A stretch of DNA of 64,000 bases, from the NCBI RefSeq assembly GCF_021018805.1, contig NC_086247.1:88272140-88336139 (forward strand), read 5' to 3'. Below the pieces are notes generated by a model. The model was not told the origin of the DNA. It saw only the letters and a program-made list of their open reading frames with translations, and ran no database searches. Shown here one piece after another: positions 36,701-47,061 of the stretch. This stretch comes from Prinia subflava (Eukaryota > Chordata > Aves > Passeriformes > Cisticolidae). The translations under genes and the position numbers were made by a program. Each line of letters starts with the position of its first letter. Position 1 is the first letter of the stretch.

Positions 36701-37994
36701 TAATGCTTATGTGATATTGTTTCCTCAGTGATGCGAAGTTCTAAAATGTGAAATTGTCATAGCAGCTACCAAACAGCCAAGAGAAATCCTAGTCTAAACA
36801 ACAGCTTGTTCGATACTCTTAATGACACACTATGCATAATCTCTTTACACAGGATTAAGGAAAGATTAAAGCCAGGGACAAATAGAGGACAAAATACAAT
36901 AGCTTGACAGAATCTGTAATTTGTGTAAATTTAGTGAATCTAAACAAGTACTAGAGAATTGAATCAAATCATCACTTTTGCTGTATTACTCGTGTTTTAA
37001 GCACTAGCAGCAATTTTATATTATTTTAGATGTCTGAATTACATTTCAAAATGTAATGAACAGCAGCAAATCACCTACATTTCTTATATACAAAATACTA
37101 GGCTTTACCAAGAGTTCTACATTTGCATCCTAAACAAACTACTCTCAAATAAATAGAAACTAGGATATATGCCCCAATAAGACTTCCCACTCAGAGAAGC
37201 AAAACACCCATAACAAATTTTTACTAACCTGTTTATAGTAACTGATGAAATCATCAAAACTGTTTGCGTGGCACAGTACTGTTCGCAATGATCAGAACTG
37301 GGAGTATTGCACAGCACAGAATGTATGCTGATAAGATTTTAAGAGTAAAAAAAAAAAAAAAAAAAGAAAATATCAACAAACCTCAAACCAAATCCAACCA
37401 CAAAACAACAAACAAATTTTGCTACAAGAACCTTCTTGGTAGTGACTGTTTATTACTAAAGTTGCCAGTAACCAGGTCCCACGTCAGGTAGATCCAGTTC
37501 TTGAGATTAACCTCAAATCCATTACTCTAATCAAAGACCAGCAGTTATTTAAAAGCACGAGGCTCAGCTGCAAGAAAGAAGTCAATAACACTGACAACAA
37601 ATACCAGTGCTTTGAAACAGACTGCCTTACTTTTAAGTTGCTTTACAAATCTAATATATGATTCCACTTGTGTGTACCAGGCATTCAGGATGGGGCATAT
37701 CACATCAGGAACTCCAGTTTCCTTTGAGTATTTCCCCCTGTTTTGTTCCAAACCAGCTTTGGTTTCAAACCAAAACTATTCACACCAACTTTTTCAGCAG
37801 ATTACCACCATGCCAGCATGGCTATCTCTTCCTACCCCCATGAAACCCCTTCCCACAATACAGTACAGCAGGTTTCAGGATAACAATAGTCTCAGTGCTG
37901 CTGAAACTTCAAGTCTCCGGTTTTGGGCAGCGTCCAGAAGAAACATGAATCACACATCTTTCAGCATTTACATCACTGTACGTTTCAATAAAAC
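33747..37994 (-). other. MAK intron 1, non-coding
   Basis: I see no exon or recognisable element. The region is AT-rich, with A-runs at about 35611-35622 and 37350-37365. Around 34455-34520 related words (CCAAATTTGAATGCAAAT, CCAAGTTTGAATCTGAA) recur at short intervals, which looks like minor slippage or chance. Confidence 0.5.
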
Positions 37995-38336
37995 ACAGAA
38001 TCATTATGGTTGGAAGGGACCTCTGGAGATCATCTAATCCAACCCCCTGCCAGGGCAGGATGACCTAGAACAGGTGACACAGGAGCACAGCCAGGTGGGT
38101 TTGGAATGTCTCCAGAGAGGAAGACTCCACAACCTTCTTGGGCAGCATGTTCCAGTGCTCTGCCACTCTCAATGTACAGAAGTTCTTCCTCATGTTGAAG
38201 TGGAACTTCTTGTGTTTTAGTTTATGGCCATTGCTCCTCACCCTGTCGCTGGGCACCCTGAAAAGAGTCTGGCACCATCCTCTTGGCACCTGCTTTTGAG
38301 ATAATTATACGCACTAATGAGGTCCCCTTTCAGTCT
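37995..38336 (-). mobile_element. CR1 LINE 3' end
   Basis: The plus strand runs from 'cacagaatcattatggttgg' through 'ggacctctggagatcatctaatcc' to 'cactaatgaggtcccctttcag', the complement of a CR1 3' part. It is oriented to the minus strand, is 5'-truncated, and sits next to the CpG island. Confidence 0.93.
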
Positions 38337-38338
38337 TG

Positions 38339-38368
38339 GGAATGGAAACAAATGTTTGTTTCCATTCC
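38339..38368. repeat. Perfect 30-bp palindrome (14-bp arms, 2-nt centre)
   Basis: The left arm GGAATGGAAACAAA is followed by TG and the exact reverse complement TTTGTTTCCATTCC. It begins directly after the CR1 copy ends. Confidence 0.97.
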
Positions 38369-38664
38369 AGTTCCACCTGGTGACATTCAGTCGCCTCCCA
38401 AGTGTGCGCAGGTACCTTCCTTAACACTCACAGAGCCAAGGGGAGCACGGCGCTCCTGCCGCTCACTCGGGCTACGGAACCCGGCACCGTCCGGCCTGCG
38501 AGTTTCACCCCGGTTCTCCCAAACAAAACTTCACCTCATTAACCGCGGACCTCTCAGGCCGCCAAGGCCCGGCTCTACCCTACCGAAGGCAAAGCAGGCA
38601 GGGTCCGTGTCCCCGCAGGCTCCGCGCCCACGCGGCGCTGCCGCTCCCCAAGCCCAGCGCTGCC

Positions 38665-38849
38665 GCGGGGCAGCTCCCCACACGCCAGCTCCCCACGCGG
38701 GGCAGCTCCCCACGCGGGGCAGCTCCCCACGCGGGGCAGCTCCCCACGCGGGGCAGCTCCCCACGCGGGGCAGCTCCCCACGCGGGGCAGCTCCCCACAC
38801 GGGACAGCTCCCCACACGGGACAGCTCCCCACACACGCCAGCTCCCCCC
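38665..38849. repeat. 17-bp GC-rich minisatellite
   Basis: About 11 head-to-tail units of GCGGGGCAGCTCCCCAC occur. Seven are full-consensus (38665-38681 and six from 38697 to 38798). Unit 2 is shortened to 15 bp, and the last units carry ACGGGACAG or ACACGCCAG variants. Because 17 is not a multiple of 3 the array cycles through all frames. Each unit has GGGG and CCCC arms around an AGCT core and could form a small hairpin. It lies just inside the putative MAK intron 1. Confidence 0.97.
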
Positions 38850-39053
38850 GCTAGCGACCCGAGCCACGCTGGGCCTGCAGCAGCCCTCCCCGTTAGGAGC
38901 GGAGCTCCGAACGCTCCCGCCGCAGCCCAAGCCAGCGCCTCCTCCGTGCTGGGAGGACCCCAGAGAGGCCCGGCCCCCGCGGCACGGCGCTCCCCGGCCC
39001 CGCCCGAGGGGCACCCGCCGCCGGCCCCGCCGGCCCGGCCGGCCCGCACTCAC

Positions 39054-39135
39054 CGCGGCGCTGCGGGCGGAGCCAGCTCGGTGCCGCCGGGCCCCGGCCC
39101 GCCCGCCGCCTGCCTCGGCCGGGCCGCTCTGCCCC
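39054..39135 (-). other. MAK: Putative non-coding first exon of MAK
   Basis: On the minus strand a strong donor CCGCG|GTGAGTG lies at 39053/39054 in the CpG island, upstream of the coding exons and in the right orientation. Human MAK also begins with a non-coding exon. The 5' boundary is not visible; I set it at the X-box-like site for convenience. Confidence 0.45.
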
Positions 39136-39149
39136 GTCACCGGGGCGAC
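39136..39149. promoter_or_regulatory. MAK: X-box-like RFX site in MAK promoter
   Basis: The sequence GTCACC-GG-GGCGAC fits the RFX X-box pattern GTNRCC-N(0-3)-RGYAAC with one mismatch in the second half, and is nearly symmetric on the other strand. RFX factors drive many ciliary genes, and MAK is a ciliary kinase. It lies about 80 bp upstream of the putative exon 1 donor. Confidence 0.4.
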
Positions 39150-39439
39150 GGGCGCGGGCAGGGCCCCGGGCCGGGGCGGGCCCCGCCGCCGGCACCGCCC
39201 TCCGGCCGCGGGCACGGCTGCCAGGGGATCCAGCTGGAGCGGAGAGCCGGGAGGCGGCGGAGAGACAGCGCGGTGGGGAGCGGGGACAGCGCCGGGTCGG
39301 GAAGGAGGTGGTGGGCGATGGGAGCCGAGCCTGATGGCGAGAGCCACGTTACAGGTTCCCTGAAGGTGGCCCCGTGATAAGCGAGATCGGCTTTAGCCAG
39401 TCCTTCCCATAATTACTGCGAATGGTAATTATGTGTCGA

Positions 39440-39972
39440 ATGTATGTTTGGTGCTCTGGTGAGACCCCACCTGCAGTGCTGCATCCCTCTCTGGGACCCC
39501 AGCACAGGAGGGGCACGGACCTGTTGGAGCCAGTCCGGAGCTGGATGTTCTGTGGTGCTCCCAGGGCTGGAGCACCTCTCCCATGAGGACAGGCTGAGAG
39601 AGCTGGAGCTGTTCAGCCTGGAGAAGAGAGGGCTCCAGGGAGACCTTGGAGCAGCCTCCCAGTACCTAAAGGGAGCTTTCAGGGAAGATGGATAGAGTCT
39701 ATTTGCAAGAGCATGGACAAAGGAAAATGGTTTCAAGTTGAAAGAGATTAGGTATTAGGGAAAAAGAATCTTTGCTGTGATGCTGGTGAGGCACAGGAAC
39801 AGGTTTTCCGTGGAAGCTGTGGGTGCCCCATCCCTAGAGGTGTTCAAAGCCAGGTTGAATGGGACTCTGAGTATCCTGGTCTAGTGGAAGGTGTCCCTGC
39901 CTGTGGCAAGGGGTTTGGAACTGGACAATTTTCAAGGTCCCCTTCCAAGCCAATCCATTATATGATCATATG
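39440..39972 (+). mobile_element. CR1 LINE 3' portion
   Basis: The plus strand shows CR1 sense sequence: 'gtgagaccccacctgcagtgctgcatcc', 'ggctggagcacctctcccatgaggac', 'gttcagcctggagaagag', 'cagtacctaaaggga', then the 3' end 'caatccattatatgatcata'. It faces away from the CpG island toward GCM2. Confidence 0.95.
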
Positions 39973-40877
39973 AAATAAAGCTACCAGCTAAGCCACAGTA
40001 TACTTAGGATTTGTACAGAAATTCCCACCTGTAATATTCACAGCTGTAGTGAAACCTGAGGGATTTTTTTCCCCTAGCATTTTAAAAAAATTATTTCTTG
40101 AAAGCAATTTATTGAAATGCATGTTGCTAATACTGATGCAGGGGAGAAACTTTGGGTGCTCTATGCATTCTAAAATATATGTTTTTCTATTACAAAAATA
40201 ATAATGAACTTTCTCCTTGGTGCTTTGTAATCTTGCATCTCTCCAGGGAGTACAGAAGGCACAGTTATAAAAAATGGCATATTTAGCATCTGATCCAGAG
40301 GTGCTTTTGGCAGGGAAGTCTCATTTTAAGCTTCAATTCTCAACATTAGCTTGAGCTCCTATTTTTTAATGTTTTTAAGAGTGAGAGGCAAGAAAAGGAG
40401 GAGATAATTTAAACACAATAACTACTAGAAGCACCATGGAGGGAAAGGCAGAAAATAGTTTTAGAAATTCAGACAGATTCCTATCTGCTTCGCCAAGCTG
40501 GCAGCTCAGGCTTGCTGAGCTAAAATGGGAAGCTGTTTTCATTTTACCTTTTTTTTCTCTCCCCTCCTTGTTCCTCATTAACTGGTGTGGTAACTTTGTG
40601 ATGGTTTAAAAACTGTTGACAGATTAATTGATTCTACCTCAAGTCAACTGTGTGGAACACAGGGCTATGGGAATCAGTTTTCTGGAATTCAAAGGATTTG
40701 ACCACTTGCACATAACTTGCTGAAATGAAAGTACAAGAAAACAACATTATATTTTCTGAAACAAAATATGCCTGTTTCCTTTACTGAAATAAAACATCTG
40801 AGGTGACTGCCAGGTAAAATGAAGTTCAAAGGTGAGACTTGGACATGAGAAGGGAGAAAGTACCATAACCCACACAA

Positions 40878-40921
40878 CAGAATTCAGGCAGAGATACAGC
40901 AGAATTCAGGCAGAGATTCAG
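40878..40921. repeat. 22-bp tandem duplication
   Basis: Two adjacent 22-bp copies of CAGAATTCAGGCAGAGATACAG differ at one position. They lie between two CR1 insertions. Confidence 0.9.
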
Positions 40922-41189
40922 CAGGAGCTGACTGTATGTAGCAAAGAATGTAGCCATGCATTAACCTCCAAGAATATGTTTGATCACTACCACATGGATA
41001 CATCTCTACCGTACATATGTGAAAACACCTCTCCACTCTCAGTGGAAGTGATGCAGCAGGTACCCTGTGATGTCCTCTCCCTGCCCTTGTGTCCTGTCCT
41101 CTCTCTACAGTTTAGCCACATCCCATGGCTGTCCTTTCCCAGTGATGGGCCCCCTCCTCTTCCTCCAGTGCTGCCACTCTGTTTCATAA

Positions 41190-42110
41190 GATCATAGAAT
41201 GGTTTGGGCTGGAAGGAACCTTAAAAATCATCTAGTCCCAATCTCCCTGCCATGGTCAGTGACCCCTTCCACTAGACCCGGTGTCTCAGAGCCTGATCCA
41301 GCCTGGCCTTGAGCACTTCCAGGGCTTCCACAGCTTTTCTAGGTAACTTGTTCCAGGGCCTCACCACCCTCACAATAAAGAATTCCTGCCTAATATCTAG
41401 TCTGAACCCACCCTATTTCAGTGTAAAGCCATTCCCCCTTGTCTTATCCTTACATGCCCCTGTAAAAAGTCCTTCTGCTCTCTTGCAGGCCCCCATTAGG
41501 TACTGGAAGGATGCTGCAAGGTCAGCCCAGAACCTTCTCTCCTCCAGGCTGAACAACCCCAGCTCTCTCAGCCTGTCTTCATAGCATAGGTGCTCCAGCC
41601 CTCAGAGCATCTTCATGGCCTCCTCTGGCCTTGCTCCAGCAGGTCCATGTCCTTCTCATGTTGGGGGCCCACAGCTGGATGCAGCACTGCAGGTGGGGTC
41701 TCACCAGAGCATGGCAGAGGGGCAGAATCACCTCCCCAAGCCTGCTGGCCACGCTGCTTTGGATGCAGCCCAGGATCCATTTGGATTTCTGGGCTGCAGG
41801 CACACACTGCTGGGTCATGCTCAGCAACCAACACCCCCAGGTCCTTCTCCTCAGGGCTGCTCTCAATCCATTCTCCCCCAGCCTGCATTTGTGCTTGGGA
41901 TTGCCCTGACCCAGGTGTAGGACCTTGCCCTTGGCCCTGTTGAACTCCATGAGGTTTGCACAGTCCCATCTCTCCAGCCTGTCCAGGTCCCCCTGGATGC
42001 CATCCCTTCCCTCCAGTGCTGACTGCACCACACAGCTTAGTGTCATTATCAGCCATGCTGAGGGTACACTCAATCACACTGTCCATGTTGCTGAACAAGG
42101 TGAAAAGGCT
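41190..42110 (-). mobile_element. CR1 LINE with remnant of reverse-transcriptase ORF end
   Basis: The plus strand starts 'gatcatagaatggtttgggctgg' (CR1 3' complement) and extends about 0.9 kb. Minus-strand frames between 41579 and 42073 show the decayed C-terminal end of CR1 ORF2, with words such as LDRLERW, KVLHLGQGNPKH and LVRPHLQCCIQLW. Frameshifts and stops show it is a dead, 5'-truncated copy. Confidence 0.95.
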
Positions 42111-45100
42111 CTTGGCTGCTCGTGGGCCATTTCCAGTCCAGTTACAGGCATCTATAAGAGATCTGGCAAAAGCAAGAGGTTCATGTGTAAATAATTTTTG
42201 TATTAGTTTTGCACAAGAGAAGCATTTAAATCTAAATTTTGTTACCAGGACCTTGTATCTGTCAATTGCTGGTACTTTTTGTAATGGTCCCCAACATTTC
42301 ACACACGAGAAGACAGAAAGGCTGTAGACAGGACTTGCCAATATTTGAGCCAGTCTGCAATGTGGCGTGGAGTTGCAGTACAAGCACTTCAAGCCAGTCA
42401 CTTAACACTTCATTTTGTCATAAAGACAGGAGAGAGGTGCTGTTCTGTGCTCTTGCTATGAACCAGGAAACTGAAAGAAAGGCAACAGGATGGAATAAAG
42501 AGACCCAGGATGTTTGTGAGCCCTGCTAAGGCACGTCTGAGAACATCCTTACACACCTGCTTCCCTGCTTATTTTACAAAACAACACACAGAGACTCACT
42601 GGTAACATTCTGTTGAAAGAACTCCTTTGGTTGTGGTCCTTGCTATGCTCAAGTGCCAGCCGAAATACCTGAAACTGCCTTCTCCCAAACACCATCACAA
42701 GTGCCAGCATGCATGTTGAAGTTTATAGGGATTGTGTGAACTTAATTTTTCTGTTTATTTGAATAAGGTTGAGCCAAACTAGCAATGTTTCCCTGTGATA
42801 CGTACTTGCACCTGTGTCATCCCACTGATCTTGTGTCATGTGCACTCTTGCAGGCCTGGAGCGGTGCTGTGTCGAATTGCACTCTCCATTTTGCACAATC
42901 CCAGGTGTAGCACTACATAAACACTATCTGGTTCACCTTCCCTTTGCTTGTGAGTGACAGGCAGATACTTAACTTTAGGCAGCTAGAAGACCGAAGACAG
43001 TAATCCAGGCATGGATAACCACTGTACACCACTCTCGTTATTTCTCAGGCAGAGGGATTTTAACAGGCCTGGACTAACTTTTTGCTCTATGTATTGGGAG
43101 GAACCACTCCAACACGAAATGCCTCAGCTCTCCCCTTTTTGTGTGCATGTGACTTCTACTGATAAGGGTGGGAATGAGATGAACTTTCTTAAATGCACCC
43201 CTAGAGCTGCATTGTGTACCCTATTAAATTATGTCTCTCAGGAAACATGATCTACTTTGGTGAAAGCTGTCTCAGCTATATTAGATAGCTTTGCTCCAAA
43301 AAGACACTAAAGAAAAACCCTAGGAATCCAGAAGAAATCCCAGAAAATCCCCAGGAAGGAAAAAGTCTCAGATCATATTCAATTCTGTTGCACTGGTGGA
43401 TTCCACTCATGGAACTGAGAGAAAAGCTTGCCTCTGTCTTTAGGATGATAGTTTGTACCCCCAAATGAAGAGATGACTACTTCAGGCTCAATAAGCCCCC
43501 AACAGCCAAGCTCCTGCATGCCTTGTTTGTAGCATTTAGCACATTTGAAATGCCCTGAGATTACCTGCTTTCAGAGGAGGAGCAAGGGCTAAGCAAATTG
43601 CTCAGACTTTCACTCTGGAAGTCCTTAGCAGGACTAGGGGGATACATGTGGTCATGGAGCAGGACAGTGTGCCAGGCTCTGTCTGCCCCCCTTGAGGTGT
43701 GACATGAAGTGGTGCCCAGGTATTTGCATCTATCAGGCCTGTGACACAAGGCTGTATTTCATGGGTACACAATTGAAATGCATTGTCCTGGGCCTCTTGT
43801 CTCTGGGAGGCATCTGTTCAGTGTTGGGGCTTTTGACCTTTGCCACTGCCGAGCTGCTCTTTTGGTACAAAGGGCATCCTCAGCAGGGGGACAAATGGTG
43901 CTTTACCTCAGTAGGGCAACTTACTTTGTAGGTTTTCATTTTGTAACCCAAATTAAGCCAGAGCTACAGGAGACTGAGATTTGTTCTCCTCTGTGATTTT
44001 GCCATAACAACAGGAGTTAGATGGAGATGTCTGTCAGAGTACAGGGTGCAGGCTGGTGAAGAGCTTCTCTCAGGTGCTCAATGCAGGACCAGAAACCCCA
44101 CTTGACAGGGACGATGAATGGAAGAGAAGGTGCTTACTCAGGGACCGCCTTGCTTCAGGATGCTGCTTTGCCTGAGGAGGATGCTTTTAAAGTCAGTGCT
44201 GCAGCTGTATTAACCTACAATGAGGCTTTCAGTTTCAGCTTTCTTTTTGTTGTTACCGAAGCTCCATTGCATTTACAATTGCATATTTTGAAGAGAAAAA
44301 CTGTCTACAGCTCTAGACATTTTCCATCTGACTTTTTATCTGTAAAACATAACATACAGTTAATCTCATCTCAGACACTTGTACATGAGAGGAATCAAGG
44401 TGAAGAAAGACTGCAATAACCTTTAGAGTGGTTTTATTTGTTGTACTGCTCGGATTATGCAGCAAAGTAATCACCACTGTAGCTTTCCACTGTGCTTAAA
44501 CCTCTGTCGTGTTTATTATAAATAAATCCACACCCTAAAAGTAGTATCTTAACACAATTGGCTGCATTTTCTTTACTGGTGTACAAAGTTCTGCTTTAAA
44601 GGCTATGTTTAATTGGATAGCATAATAATTTAAGCATACAAATATAACGACAATTTTTATACCAGTAATGTAAATACCATGCAACCTACACAGCTCATCT
44701 GTTTTAATAGTGTGTAGTATTTTAATGACTTGACTTGTGGTTGGCTAACTCCTCTAAAATCACTATAAAATAGAGCAATTTACAGCTTTAATATTTTCCT
44801 TGGTTTTCCTATCTACAGTAAATCTTTCCAGCTTTTTTGGTTATTTTGTTTGGCCTTATTCCCCTCTTACATTTTATTCCCTTTACAATTATGAGTCTGT
44901 AAGCCTTGATTATTATTCTATGTGTCAAATGCCTCAATATGATTTGGCATACAGCTGAGAAATCCCAGTTCTGTAAAAAGGCATAGTGTTATATATTCCT
45001 AAACTCTAAAATTTTACATCAGTCTTTCTGGGTAATAGCTCACAAACCACTTTTTTTTTTTTTCCCTTTTTTAGGGTTAGTATGTGGGCTGATTATCAAA

Positions 45101-46589
45101 TTGCTGTTGTTCACCTGAATCTCTTCTTATCAGTAATTTAAAACACTTGGTAGAAGAATTGCCATAAGAGTTTAATAAAAGCCAAGTGAGATATACAGCA
45201 GGTATACTAGAGCAAAAAAAGACAAGGTAAGCTTGCTGCAGGTGAATTAATGTAGTCTTTTTGTGAATTCCATATTCGTCTGGCTTGAATTTTTAAAGTG
45301 TTGAATAATCCACTGCTGAAACAGGATGCTATTAACTAAATTCCTGTGGGGCTTGGCTACACATCTCGGACTGAACATGTTGCATTTCATAAAAATATAA
45401 AAAGAAAGAAAATATACTACATCAGAAATAACTATTTTTAAACTTCAGATATTTGTTTGCTGTGCTTTGAAAATAGTTTGTTCACCAGTTTAATGATGGC
45501 TTCGGTGCACAGAGCCTTATAATTCTAACTAGCCAGCTGTTCACATTATTTTACATGGTGCCTTGCTTTTAACTGTGATTTCACATTTATTGAAAGACTA
45601 CAGTAGCATGCCACTTCTCAAAACATAGCAAAAATATACATAAGACAGAGGTTAAAAAGTGTTCAAAAAGTTAAAGATACTTGGTAACTTAATAATAATG
45701 ATACGAAAAGAATTATTATGACTCTGATCAGTCCCCTGTGTCTACTTAGCTGCCTTGCTTGGCAAACACATTTTGGATGAGGGTTCTATTTCCTAGTACT
45801 AAGCAGCTTTCAAAATATCTTTAGTTTTAAACCAGTGCTGCTGTTTTTTTTTTCTTTCCAGGTTAACTAAGTATTAGTTGGTTTAGGGATAAATTTGGGA
45901 ATGCATTTCTTTATGTTTTCCTTGCTTAGCTCAGTTTGGAGATTTTGTTTTGTAACCTCTCTGTTGGCTGGTTGTTTAATTTCTGAAATAGTGCTGTTAT
46001 AGGGAGTTATGATTACAGAGAGAAAAATGACTAGAAGTCCCTCGGGGGAGGGAGAAAGACCTGGTGGAGATGGAGTGCAGAGAGGCAGCCAGGAAAGGTT
46101 CATTCAATGCTGACCTGTACTAGGCAGCTGGGATGTTGCATTCTTAGACAGGACAAGTTGTATTCATGGGTAAAGAGAATTCTACACCAATAACCAATTG
46201 GTCTGACCAGCTTGTCAGGCCCCTTTAAGCAAAAACCAGTTTCACTGTGAATGGTTTTCAGGACCGAATAAGTTAACTCTGGCAGCCATGTGATGCTGAG
46301 CAGGCTTGCTGGGACTTGCCTGAGCCTTCCTGCCTCCAGGCTGAGAGTTAAAGGGCATCAGTTCCTGGTGTGGCTGTGCTGGGCTGTCCTTCTCACATAG
46401 AAAGGCTGGGTAGTCTCCACTCTTGATACGGGGGATCAAAAAGCAACATGAATTTAGCATGTTTCTTAGGTTTCAGGTTTTTCATTTCAGAGAAACTTAG
46501 CTGATCTTCCCATTCATCAAAAGGATCACGACAGGTGAATGGACCACTCAGGTGAATTATTCTGCAAATTCTCTTGCTTTCACATTTCT
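42111..46589. other. Intergenic region between MAK promoter and GCM2 3' end
   Basis: No gene is supported. Short open frames are scattered and unconserved in appearance. A T-run occurs at about 45051-45064. The stretch is AT-rich from 44400 to 45900. Regulatory elements for GCM2 may lie here but none can be recognised by eye. Confidence 0.5.
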
Positions 46590-46595
46590 TTTATT
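46590..46595 (-). terminator. GCM2: Candidate poly(A) signal of GCM2
   Basis: The minus strand reads AATAAA about 470 bp downstream of the GCM2 stop codon. Confidence 0.35.
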
Positions 46596-47061
46596 TCTTT
46601 GTTTCCCTGCCATTTCCTTCACTTGACTATAATCTATAGCCACCTTCCTTCATTTCTTTTCCATTAGCTGAGTAGTCGTTTCTTTCTTACAGATGGAGCA
46701 TTTTCTCTCAAAGCTTGAGACATCTGGCAGGAGTTGTAGCAACAAGTGGATTGCACTTGCTGTCAGAGGAGGCTGGTGACTTCCAGAGGAATTGTGCCTC
46801 CATATTACCTTCTCCCAGGTGTGTTTTGGGCTCAGTTCCTTGTGCCATTTTAGAGATTGTGTGGGGCTTCTTTGAAATTAGATGCAAAATGTAATTCACT
46901 CAGCACGCAGCTCCAGAAAGGTGCTTTTGGGAGAAAGCTGTCTTGATGTTCTGCTTCCTTATATCTCCTCGAATCCCAAACCACTTGGCTTAGCAGTCAC
47001 ATGGTCAGCACAATAATCTGTTCTCCCATCTGCAGGTATTTGCCATTTAGGCACGGTTTAG

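Larger units (their letters stand above)
38440..39350. promoter_or_regulatory. MAK: CpG island at the MAK 5' end
   Basis: GC content and CpG density rise sharply here compared with the AT-rich surroundings. The island contains the putative first MAK exon, an X-box-like site and a 17-bp minisatellite. A long plus-strand open frame across it is a composition effect. Confidence 0.85.

Noticed and set aside
38665..38849. Regularly spaced repeats considered as a CRISPR-like array
   Set aside because: Units are contiguous with no spacers, and the setting is a vertebrate genome; it is a minisatellite.
38283..39377. 364-codon plus-strand open frame rich in Pro, Ala, Arg and Gly
   Set aside because: It spans the end of a CR1 copy, a 17-bp minisatellite and a CpG island. 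Its length comes from GC-rich composition; it has no domain or splice context, and opposite-strand frames of similar length exist.
41579..42401. 164- and 262-codon minus-strand open frames
   Set aside because: The CR1-derived part is decayed reverse-transcriptase ORF2 sequence with frameshifts. It is annotated as a mobile element, not a gene.
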